Shown piece by piece: positions 8,143-14,059 of a stretch of 14,059 bases of DNA. The notes under the pieces were generated by a model. The model was not told the DNA's origin. It made no database searches and worked only from the letters and a program-made list of their open reading frames with translations. The position numbers and the translations under genes are program-made. Origin of the DNA: Acidimicrobiales bacterium (GTDB taxonomy: Bacteria; Actinomycetota; Acidimicrobiia; Acidimicrobiales; UBA8190). Each line of letters starts with the position of its first letter. Position 1 is the first letter of the stretch. The stretch covers positions 1 through 14,059 of the forward strand of contig JASHZK010000396.1 in assembly GCA_030042575.1 (NCBI GenBank). Reading direction: 5' to 3'.

Positions 8143-9164
8143 TCGACACCGACCGCCTGGCCACCTTCCTCGACGGTGCCGGCCTTCCCGGCCGGGGAGA
8201 TCCGCTGGTGGCCCGCTTCGTCTCGGGGGGCTCGCAGAACGAGATCTACGAGATTCGGAGAGGTGAGCTGCACGGAGCGCTTCGCATTCCACCGCCCCGA
8301 GCTCCGGCCCAGCGTGACCAGGGGATCCTCCGGGAGTGGCGCATCGTCGAAGCCCTCGACGGTACCGATGTGCCCCATGCCCGGGCCGTCGTCGCCTGCA
8401 CCGACACCGCCGTTTTGGGGAGGACCTTCTACGTGATGGGCTTCGTGGACGGCTGGTCTCCCATGAGCCTCGAGGACCACCGCTGGCCGGCACCGTTCGA
8501 CACCGACTTCGAAGCCCGGCGGGGCCTGGCCTTGCAGCTGGTCGAGGGCATCGCCCTGTTGTCCAAGGTGGATTGGCGGGCCAAGGGGCTGCAAGACGTG
8601 GGCCGGCCCGACGGGTTCCACGAGCGACAGGTCGATCGCTGGACGAGCTTCCTCGAGCGCGTCAAGGGCAGGGACCTCCCCGGCTTCGACGAGGCCGCCA
8701 CCTGGCTCCGTGCCCATAAGCCCCTCGACTACGTGCCCGGGCTCATGCACGGCGACTACCAGTTCGCCAACGTCATGTACCGCCACGGGGCACCGGCTCG
8801 CTTGGCTGCCATCGTGGACTGGGAGATGGGGACGGTGGGGGACCCCAAGCTCGATCTCGGATGGGTCGTCCAGAGCTGGCCGGACGACACCCGGGCGCCG
8901 CAGGCGGCCCACTCGGGTTACGTCGACATGTCGGCCATGCCCTCGCGGGACGAAGTGCTCGGTCACTACGCCGAGGTCTCGGGCCGCCAGGTGGACGACA
9001 TCGACTACTACGTCATCCTGGCCAAGTGGAAGCTGGCGGTCGTCCTGGAGCAGGGTTTTCAGCGTGCTGGAGACGACGAGAAGCTGCTCGCCTTCGGACC
9101 GGTCGTGCTCGACTTGATGGGCGGAGCGGCCGAGCTGGCCGAGACGACCGACTATCGAGGATGA
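8139..9164 (+). CDS. Aminoglycoside phosphotransferase-like kinase (ACAD10/11 kinase-domain type)
   Basis: This is a 341-residue protein of the APH/choline-kinase-like fold, starting at a GTG that overlaps the preceding stop (GTGA). The Shine-Dalgarno is weak, so translation probably depends on the upstream gene. Seen motifs: GGSQNEIYEI nucleotide-loop region (30-39), LRIPPP (48-53) like the LRxPP strand of ACAD10/LvaA kinases, catalytic HGDYQFANV (204-212; Asp206 and Asn211), and VDWEMGTVGDPKLDLGW (226-242; Asp227 as the metal-binding acid). The C-terminal helical part has the YYVILAKWKLAVVLEQGF segment common to these proteins. Database entries of this type are often called aminoglycoside phosphotransferases, but its position behind an acyl-CoA dehydrogenase argues for a small-molecule or acyl-CoA substrate instead of antibiotic resistance. 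The likely role is phosphorylation of a hydroxyacyl-CoA so that the dehydrogenase partner can eliminate phosphate; this is an inference from ACAD10/11 and LvaA. Confidence 0.9.
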   Translation: MIDTDRLATFLDGAGLPGRGDPLVARFVSGGSQNEIYEIRRGELHGALRIPPPRAPAQRDQGILREWRIVEALDGTDVPHARAVVACTDTAVLGRTFYVMGFVDGWSPMSLEDHRWPAPFDTDFEARRGLALQLVEGIALLSKVDWRAKGLQDVGRPDGFHERQVDRWTSFLERVKGRDLPGFDEAATWLRAHKPLDYVPGLMHGDYQFANVMYRHGAPARLAAIVDWEMGTVGDPKLDLGWVVQSWPDDTRAPQAAHSGYVDMSAMPSRDEVLGHYAEVSGRQVDDIDYYVILAKWKLAVVLEQGFQRAGDDEKLLAFGPVVLDLMGGAAELAETTDYRG

Positions 9165-9186
9165 AGGACCCGGTAGGTCTGGCTGA

Positions 9187-9208
9187 GGGGCGGGTGCTGA
9201 CCCCACCC
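9187..9208. terminator. Weak candidate hairpin between the kinase and glutamate decarboxylase genes
   Basis: In the 63-base gap between convergent stops, GGGT (9192-9195) pairs with ACCC (9200-9203) around a four-base loop. An outer GGG/CCC lies beyond a two-base mismatch. There is no T-tract. The location fits a bidirectional terminator but the helix is modest. Confidence 0.25.
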
Positions 9209-9227
9209 GTGAGCTGAGCCGGCGCCG

Positions 9228-10610
9228 TCAGTGATGGAACGAAGCGGGTCGACGGGGTGCTCGACCGCGGTAGCGCTGGCGTAGGTCCGTGACGCAGTCG
9301 TGCACGCAATTGGCGAAGAGCTGCGCCAAGTCTCGGCTGAAACCGTTGCGAACCACCACCCGCAGCACCGCCCGATGGTCGAGGGCGGGAGGCAACGTGT
9401 AGGCGGGAACCAGCCAACCGCTGGATCGCAGCGCGTCCGACAGCTCGTAGACGCTCCAGGGCTCACCGGTGTCCACCTCGAAGGCGAAGACGGGGATGCC
9501 CTCGCCCCGTGACACCATGACGAAGGGGCCTTGTCGTTCCAGGTGGTGCGCCAGCCACTGAGCCGTGTCTCGGGAGGCCTGGTGGATCTGGCGGTAGCCC
9601 TCGTGGCCCAGGCGCAGGAAGTTGAAGTATTGGCCGACGACCTGGGCTCCGGAGCGAGAGAAGTTGAGAGCGAAGGTGGGCATGTGCCCACCCAGGTAGG
9701 CGACGTCGAAGACGAGCTCGGGGGCAAGAGCCTCCGGTTGGCGCCATACCACCCATCCGACCCCCGGATAGACGAGCCCGTACTTGTGCCCCGAGGCGTT
9801 GATCGATGCCACCCGGGGCAGCCGGAAGTCCCACTCGAGCTCGGGATCGAGGAAAGGGGCGACGAACCCGCCCGAGGCACCGTCCACGTGCACCGGCACG
9901 TCGGGTCCGCCCGAGGCGGCCAGCCCGTCCAGTGCCAGGCAGATGTCAGCCACCGGCTCGTAGGCGCCGTCGTAGGTCGATCCGAGCACGGCCACCACTC
10001 CGATGGTGTCCTCGTCACAGGCCGCCGCCGCCTGGTCGGCCGTGAGATGGGTGGCCTCAGGGCCGACGGGCACCAGCCGGGGCTCCACGTCGAAGTACCG
10101 GCAGAACTTCTCCCAGCACACCTGGACGTTGGCCCCCATCACCAGATTGGGCCGCTCCGGCGTCAGCTGGTCTGACGGGCGCCGGGACCGCCACCGCCAT
10201 TTGAGCGCCAGTCCGGCCAGCATGGCCGCCTCGCTCGAGCCCGTCGTGGAACAACCGGTCGCCTGTCCGTGCCCGGGTGCATGCCACAATTCGGCGAGCA
10301 TGCCGACACAGCGTCGCTCCAGTTCGGCCGTTTGCGGATACTCGTCCTTGTCGATCATGTTCTTGTCGGCGCACTCGGCCATCAACCGGGCGGCCGACGG
10401 CTCCATCCACGTGGTGACGAAGGTGGCCAGGTTGAGGCGCGAGCTGCCGTCCAGGAGCAGCTCGTCGTGGATCACCTGGTAGGCCACCTCGGGGGACATG
10501 CCGGCCGAGGGAAGCCGGTTGCGTGGCACCGAATGCGTCTCTGCCGCCTCGGCGAACTGGGGGCGGATGGCGATGGAGTCCTCGTCGGCCCGGTGAGCAT
10601 GTAGTGGCAT
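9228..10610 (-). CDS. gadB: Glutamate decarboxylase (PLP-dependent)
   Basis: It converts L-glutamate to 4-aminobutyrate and CO2 in the cytoplasm, consuming a proton. The 460-residue protein runs collinear with E. coli GadB (466 residues). The PLP-binding Lys is Lys276 in NASGHKYGL, with His275, Asp243, Gln163 and Thr212 at the same numbers as the E. coli active-site residues. GSSEA (124-128), FCRYFDVEPR and the YLGGHMPTFALNFSR block are also intact. The sequence is closest in style to the mycobacterial form, as in DGSSRLNLATFVTTW. A change from the usual HVDAASGG to HVDGASGG is visible at 244. The protein ends in SFHH, resembling the SFKHT end of E. coli GadB, where the penultimate His closes the active site at neutral pH. 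The start ATG has no Shine-Dalgarno, and conserved sequence begins only near residue 31, so the N terminus is uncertain. No glutamate/GABA antiporter is adjacent. Confidence 0.95.
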   Translation of the reverse strand: MPLHAHRADEDSIAIRPQFAEAAETHSVPRNRLPSAGMSPEVAYQVIHDELLLDGSSRLNLATFVTTWMEPSAARLMAECADKNMIDKDEYPQTAELERRCVGMLAELWHAPGHGQATGCSTTGSSEAAMLAGLALKWRWRSRRPSDQLTPERPNLVMGANVQVCWEKFCRYFDVEPRLVPVGPEATHLTADQAAAACDEDTIGVVAVLGSTYDGAYEPVADICLALDGLAASGGPDVPVHVDGASGGFVAPFLDPELEWDFRLPRVASINASGHKYGLVYPGVGWVVWRQPEALAPELVFDVAYLGGHMPTFALNFSRSGAQVVGQYFNFLRLGHEGYRQIHQASRDTAQWLAHHLERQGPFVMVSRGEGIPVFAFEVDTGEPWSVYELSDALRSSGWLVPAYTLPPALDHRAVLRVVVRNGFSRDLAQLFANCVHDCVTDLRQRYRGRAPRRPASFHH

Positions 10611-10647
10611 GAGGCGTAGCTTGCTCGATGGGGCTGGGCCTCGTCAG

Positions 10648-10677
10648 CCGCCACCGGCCAGGAGGTCCCGGTGGCGG
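10648..10677. repeat. Perfect 10-bp inverted repeat (hairpin) upstream of the decarboxylase
   Basis: CCGCCACCGG (10648-10657) and its exact reverse complement CCGGTGGCGG (10668-10677) flank a 10-base spacer. This is the strongest secondary structure seen in the window's intergenic DNA. It lies 38-67 bases upstream of the decarboxylase ATG, so it may sit in that gene's promoter or leader. On the plus strand the spacer contains AGGAGGT, with a GTG five bases after the GGAGG, opening a 14-codon frame (10671-10715). The role (operator, leader hairpin or chance GC-rich symmetry) is not determined. The rest of 10611-10833 shows only the features listed here. Confidence 0.45.
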
Positions 10678-10792
10678 GCGCCGGCGACGGGCCGATGACC
10701 GGGCTGAGGCGTTGATTGCCTGGTCAGGATGGAGCTCCCCGTGCCGGGCGCCCTGCTTCTGGGCCGCCATCGCCGTGCGCCCCGCCGGCTCC

Positions 10793-10816
10793 ACCGGAGC
10801 TCACGGCGGCTCCGGT
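10793..10816. promoter_or_regulatory. Operator-like inverted repeat upstream of the LLM oxidoreductase gene
   Basis: ACCGGAGC (10793-10800) and GCTCCGGT (10809-10816) form a perfect 8-bp inverted repeat with an 8-base spacer. A direct copy of the half-site core, CGGCTCC, lies 21 bases upstream at 10786-10792. The repeat ends four bases before a possible -10 box, so a protein bound here would cover the -35 area. Confidence 0.35.
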
Positions 10817-10819
10817 CGA

Positions 10820-10825
10820 TAGATT
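10820..10825 (+). promoter_or_regulatory. Possible -10 box (TAGATT) for a near-leaderless LLM transcript
   Basis: TAGATT fits the relaxed actinobacterial TANNNT pattern and ends eight bases before the ATG at 10834. Initiation at the usual distance would begin transcription within a few bases of the start codon. This would explain why no Shine-Dalgarno precedes the ATG. No recognisable -35 box is seen, so the call is tentative. Confidence 0.25.
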
Positions 10826-10833
10826 GGCGCGCC

Positions 10834-11715
10834 ATGCGATTCGGACTGGACGTTGCCCAGCAGCGGATGTCGTGGGACGAGCTGGTGCGCCGCGTGCGGC
10901 TGGCCGAGGACCTCGGCTTCGACGGCGTGTGGGGTTTCGATCACCTCGAGCCCATGTACGGCGAAGGTCCGGGAGAGACCTTCGAAGGCCTGACCACCCT
11001 GGCCGCCCTGGCGGGGGTGACGTCGCGGATCCGCCTCGGCCTCCTCGTCACCGGAGTGACCTACCGTCACCCCGCCATGCTCGCCATCCAGGCCCTGACC
11101 GTGGACCACGCATCGCACGGCCGTCTCGAGCTCAGCCTCGGTGCCGCCTGGTTCGAAGAGGAGCATCGCCGGCTCGGCATCCCCTTTCCCTCCACGACCG
11201 AGCGGTTCGACCTGCTGGAGGACGCCCTCGAGATCGTGACCCGGCTCTTCACCGGGGAGGTGGTGTCCTACGAGGGCAAGAGGGTTTCGCTCGACGACGC
11301 CCGGGTGCGGCCCCTACCCGTGCAGCGTCCCCGTCCGCCCATCTGGATCGGCGGATCGGGGCCCAGGCGCACGCTCCCGCTGGTGGCTCGCTATGCCGAC
11401 GTGTGGCACGCCTGGGGGACCCCCAACTCGCTCGTGGAGGCGAACGCCCGCGTCGACGAGCTGGCCGTCGAGGCCGGGCGGGAGCCGTCCTCGATCGTCC
11501 GCGCCGGTTCGTTGTCCCTGGACGATCTCGACACCGCCCGCAAGCACACGGCCAAGTGGCAGGAGGCCGGCTACGGCTACCTGGTGTGCGGATGGCCCGG
11601 GGCGGGGGACGCCCACGTCGAGGCGTTCGCCGCCGGCCTCATGGCCGAGCTCGGCTCCCGATCGAAGCCGCAGCGAGTGAAGGCCGACACGCCGTGGCCC
11701 CGACCTTCGACCTGA
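10834..11715 (+). CDS. LLM-class oxidoreductase, probably F420-dependent
   Basis: This is a 293-residue bacterial-luciferase-like TIM-barrel flavin/F420 oxidoreductase, expected in the cytoplasm. The ATG at 10834 is chosen because MRFGLDVAQQRMSWDEL is the typical N-terminal strand and helix; an upstream in-frame ATG at 10729 would add an Arg-rich, unlikely extension. Blocks seen are AEDLGFDGVWGFDHL (24-38), TLAALAGVTSRIRLGLLVTG (55-74), YRHPAML (77-83), GRLELSLGAAWFEEE (96-110) and PPIWIGGSG (168-176). These match the F420-dependent LLM group (as in the TIGR03560-type model, from memory). F420 rather than FMN is inferred from the group and the actinobacterial context. The substrate is unknown. 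The 3' end overlaps the next gene by 22 bases, and the last 20 residues look like a non-conserved tail, so the two genes are probably co-transcribed. Confidence 0.88.
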   Translation: MRFGLDVAQQRMSWDELVRRVRLAEDLGFDGVWGFDHLEPMYGEGPGETFEGLTTLAALAGVTSRIRLGLLVTGVTYRHPAMLAIQALTVDHASHGRLELSLGAAWFEEEHRRLGIPFPSTTERFDLLEDALEIVTRLFTGEVVSYEGKRVSLDDARVRPLPVQRPRPPIWIGGSGPRRTLPLVARYADVWHAWGTPNSLVEANARVDELAVEAGREPSSIVRAGSLSLDDLDTARKHTAKWQEAGYGYLVCGWPGAGDAHVEAFAAGLMAELGSRSKPQRVKADTPWPRPST

Positions 11716-12455
11716 CCGGCAAAGTGGCCGTGGTCACGGGCGGCAGCCGTGGCATCGGGCGGGCCGTGGCCGAGGGCTTGGCCGACGCCGGCGCCGACGT
11801 GGTGGTGGCCAGCCGCAAGCTCGACGCCTGCGAGGCCGCGGCCCGGGACATCACGGCGGCCACCGGACGGCGGGCGATGGCGGTGGCTTGTCACGTGGGG
11901 AGATGGGCCGACTGCGACGCTCTGGTCGACGCCGTCTACGCCGAATTCGGCCGGTGCGACGTGCTCGTCAACAACGCCGGGATGTCACCGCTCTACGACG
12001 GGCTGCCGTCGGTGACCGAGGAGCTTTACGACAAGGTCCATGCCGTGAACGCCCGGGGACCGTTTCGGCTGAGCGCGCTGGTCGGCACCCGCATGGCGGC
12101 CGGTGACGGCGGCTCGATCGTCAACGTCTCCACCACCGGCTCGTTGCGCCCGGACACCACCGACCTGCCCTACGCCATGGCCAAGGCGGGGCTCAACGCC
12201 CTCACCCTGGCCCTGGCCGGTGCCTGGGCGCCCAAGGTCCGGGCCAACGTCGTGCTGCCCGGTGCCTTCGACACCGACATCGCCAAGGCGTGGGGCGCCG
12301 AGACGAAGTCACAGGCGGCCAGGCTCAACCCCATGCAGCGCATGGGCTCGCCCCGGGACATGGTCGGGGTGTGCGTCTTTCTGGCCAGCGACTCCGCCTC
12401 TTACGTCAACGGGGCGCAGATCCTGGTCGACGGGGGCCTGTACCGCTCCCTGTGA
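11694..12455 (+). CDS. Short-chain dehydrogenase/reductase (SDR), FabG-like
   Basis: This is a 253-residue classical SDR, a cytoplasmic NAD(P)(H)-dependent oxidoreductase of the Rossmann fold. The GTG at 11694 gives VAPTFDLTGKVAVVTGG, a normal SDR beginning, and lies inside the end of the LLM gene, with GAAGG about ten bases upstream. The motifs are TGGSRGIG (15-22), NNAG (94-97), Asn120 in HAVNARGPF, and YAMAK with Tyr161 and Lys165. The position thirteen residues before the Tyr, usually the catalytic Ser, is Thr148 next to Ser147; a Thr may serve, or the alignment may shift by one. The C-terminal block SASYVNGAQILVDGG is typical. Arg41 in VVASRKLD, after the second strand, suggests NADP(H) but is not decisive. 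Being beside FadE-type genes, a 3-hydroxyacyl-CoA or related alcohol/ketone substrate is plausible but unproven. Confidence 0.93.
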   Translation: MAPTFDLTGKVAVVTGGSRGIGRAVAEGLADAGADVVVASRKLDACEAAARDITAATGRRAMAVACHVGRWADCDALVDAVYAEFGRCDVLVNNAGMSPLYDGLPSVTEELYDKVHAVNARGPFRLSALVGTRMAAGDGGSIVNVSTTGSLRPDTTDLPYAMAKAGLNALTLALAGAWAPKVRANVVLPGAFDTDIAKAWGAETKSQAARLNPMQRMGSPRDMVGVCVFLASDSASYVNGAQILVDGGLYRSL

Positions 12456-12546
12456 CGTCGGCGATCCGGTCGGCGTCTCGACGTCCAGGCCCCACAACGA
12501 CCACGAACAGGGAGGTGTACCGTTCGCCTGGCGGGTGTCACAGCCT

Positions 12547-12551
12547 GGAGG
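12547..12551 (+). promoter_or_regulatory. Shine-Dalgarno GGAGG for the FadE-type dehydrogenase
   Basis: GGAGG is followed by six bases and the ATG at 12558. The 102-base gap after the SDR stop (12456-12557) otherwise shows no convincing promoter or terminator, so read-through from the LLM/SDR pair is possible. Confidence 0.7.
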
Positions 12552-12557
12552 TCCCCC

Positions 12558-14059
12558 ATGAGCGCCATTGATCCTGTCGTCCCCAAGTCCACCGTCACCG
12601 ACAAGGAATCGCGCCAGGTGGCGGAAGCCGCCAGAGAGACGGAGTGGACCAAACCGAGCTTCGGCAAGGAGCTGTTCCTCGGGCACCTGCGCCTGGACCT
12701 CATCCACCCCCATCCCAGGCCTTCGGCCGAGCACCAGCGCAAGGGCGAACCCTTCTTGGCCAAGCTCGAGACCTTCCTACGGGAAGAGGTCGACCCTCTG
12801 CAGATCGAGCGCGAGGCGCGCATCCCCGAGCACATCGTGAAGGGCCTGGCCCACCTGGGCGCCCTGGGGATGAAGGTCGACGAGACCTACGGCGGGCTGG
12901 GCCTGTCCAACCTCTACTACAACCGGGCGCTGGCCCTGGCCGGCACGGCTCACAGCGCCCTGTCCACTCTCCTGAGCGCCCATCAGTCCATCGGGGTGCC
13001 GCAGCCCCTGAAGCTCTTCGGCACCGAGGAGCAGAAGAAGAAGTTTCTCCCGCGAGTGGCCAAGGACGAGGTGAGCGCCTTCCTGCTCACCGAGCCCGAT
13101 GTGGGCAGTGACCCCGCCCGCATGAGCGCCACGGCTGTTCCCACCGAAGACGGCACCGCCTACGTCGTCAACGGGACCAAGCTGTGGACCACCAACGGGG
13201 TCATCGCCGACCTGTTGGTCGTCATGGCCGTCGTCCCTCCCTCAGCGGACCGCCGAGGAGGCATCACCGCTTTCGTGGTCGATGCCAAGTCACCGGGCAT
13301 AACCGTGCTGCACCGGAACCAGTTCATGGGACTGAAGGGGATCGAGAACGGCGTGACCCGGTTCGACAACGTCCGGGTACCGGCCGAGAACGTGGTGGGC
13401 GGTGTCGGGCGCGGCCTGCGGGTGGCGCTCACCACTTTGAACACCGGGCGCCTGTCTCTCCCCGCCATGTGCGCGTCGTCGGCCAAGCTGTCGCTCAAGA
13501 TCGCCCGTGAATGGTCGAACGAGCGGGTGCAGTGGGGCGTGCCCATCGGCCGGCACGAGGCCATCGCCCACAAAATCGCCTTCATCGCCGGGCTGACCTA
13601 CGCCATGGATGCGGTGGTGGAGCTCTCCAGTCTCCTGGCCGACGAGGAACGCAACGACATCCGCATCGAGGCCGCCCTGGCCAAGCTGTTCTGCTCGGAG
13701 ATGGCCTGGACGGTGGCGGACGAGATGGTACAGATCCGTGGAGGTCGCGGTTTCGAGACGGCCGAGTCACTGCGGGCCCGTGGCGAGGCTCCCATCCCCG
13801 CCGAGCAGATCCTGCGCGACCTGCGCATCGGACGAATCTTCGAAGGGTCCACCGAGATCATGAAGCTCCTCATCGCCCGAGAAGCCGTCGACCAGCACCT
13901 GGCGGTGGCCGGCGGGCTGGTGGATCCCGAGCTCAAGCTGGCCGACAAGGTGAAGAGCGCCCGCTCCGCCGCCTCGTTCTATGCCAAGTGGTTGCCCCAG
14001 CTGGCCTCGGGGCCGGGGCAGCGGCCCGGTGGGTATGCCGAGATGGGGGAGACGTTGGC
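12558..14059 (+). CDS. FadE-type acyl-CoA dehydrogenase (VLCAD/ACAD9-like), 3' end outside window
   Basis: This gene is open from the ATG at 12558 to the end of the window, giving 500 complete codons without a stop. It is an FAD-dependent acyl-CoA dehydrogenase of the larger, long-chain type. The N-terminal 70 residues form an extension before the first helical domain, similar to the mycobacterial FadE5/VLCAD-like proteins. Core blocks are GALGMKVDETYGGLGLS, TEPDVGSD (178-185), NGTKLWTTNG and IRGGRGFETAESL. The catalytic base is Glu429 in RIFEGSTEIMKLLIARE, the canonical position, in contrast to the Asp of the 6841-8142 paralogue. About 70 residues of the C-terminal extension typical of VLCAD/ACAD9-like proteins are seen before the window ends; around 100 or more may be missing. 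It likely carries out the first step of beta-oxidation of long-chain acyl-CoA. It could be co-transcribed with the LLM and SDR genes. Confidence 0.94.
   Translation, partial: MSAIDPVVPKSTVTDKESRQVAEAARETEWTKPSFGKELFLGHLRLDLIHPHPRPSAEHQRKGEPFLAKLETFLREEVDPLQIEREARIPEHIVKGLAHLGALGMKVDETYGGLGLSNLYYNRALALAGTAHSALSTLLSAHQSIGVPQPLKLFGTEEQKKKFLPRVAKDEVSAFLLTEPDVGSDPARMSATAVPTEDGTAYVVNGTKLWTTNGVIADLLVVMAVVPPSADRRGGITAFVVDAKSPGITVLHRNQFMGLKGIENGVTRFDNVRVPAENVVGGVGRGLRVALTTLNTGRLSLPAMCASSAKLSLKIAREWSNERVQWGVPIGRHEAIAHKIAFIAGLTYAMDAVVELSSLLADEERNDIRIEAALAKLFCSEMAWTVADEMVQIRGGRGFETAESLRARGEAPIPAEQILRDLRIGRIFEGSTEIMKLLIAREAVDQHLAVAGGLVDPELKLADKVKSARSAASFYAKWLPQLASGPGQRPGGYAEMGETL

Noticed and set aside
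8139..9164. Antibiotic-resistance reading of the phosphotransferase-like gene
   Set aside because: The fold is shared, but the LRIPPP strand and the overlap with an acyl-CoA dehydrogenase fit the ACAD10/11 kinase group; nothing specific to aminoglycoside binding is seen.
10716..11693. Upstream extension of the SDR frame across the LLM gene
   Set aside because: It is a shadow of the LLM gene in another frame. SDR homology begins at the GTG at 11694.
12456..12557. Promoter or terminator in the SDR/FadE gap
   Set aside because: I found no convincing -35/-10 pair and no clear hairpin beyond short GC-rich repeats.
1..14059. Mobile element, CRISPR array, tRNA or phage-defence system
   Set aside because: No transposase, regularly spaced repeats, cloverleaf-like sequence or defence-family protein was recognised; all long genes have metabolic or transport assignments.

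Overview
The window is GC-rich DNA with short spacers, GTG/TTG starts and stop/start-overlapping gene pairs. It encodes an F420-type luciferase-like oxidoreductase, mycobacterial-style FadE and crotonase paralogues, and a glutamate decarboxylase that resembles the actinobacterial form. This points to an actinobacterium, possibly Acidimicrobiia; the class is a guess from gene content, not from a marker gene.

Positions 1-5685 (+ strand) hold the distal part of a potassium-uptake operon: kdpB (5' end outside the window), kdpC, kdpD and kdpE. The first pair overlaps at ATGA, kdpC and kdpD are 24 bases apart, and kdpD/kdpE overlap at GTGA. The pump subunits and their sensor kinase/response regulator are therefore probably one transcript. 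KdpC carries an extra segment of about 65 residues with two cysteines.

Positions 5749-9164 form a CoA-metabolism block. A crotonase-family gene reads on the minus strand from a TTG start with a strong Shine-Dalgarno. Divergent from it is an acyl-CoA dehydrogenase overlapping an aminoglycoside-phosphotransferase-like kinase. The dehydrogenase/kinase pair looks like a two-gene version of the mammalian ACAD10/ACAD11 fusion and of the LvaA/LvaC pair of bacterial levulinate catabolism. It is therefore a candidate for 4-hydroxyacyl-CoA processing. The 246-base divergent region contains two copies of a dyad motif exactly 40 bases apart.

Positions 9228-10610 (- strand) encode a full-length glutamate decarboxylase, converging on the kinase gene. 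Positions 10834-14059 (+) encode an LLM-class (probably F420-dependent) oxidoreductase, an overlapping short-chain dehydrogenase, and a second, larger FadE-type acyl-CoA dehydrogenase that runs off the window. The 223-base region between the decarboxylase and the LLM gene holds a 10-bp perfect hairpin and an 8-bp inverted repeat next to a possible -10 box.

I saw no tRNA, rRNA, insertion sequence, CRISPR array or phage gene. The best candidates for something new are the dehydrogenase/kinase pair with its unusual crotonase neighbour, and the dyads in the two divergent intergenic regions.
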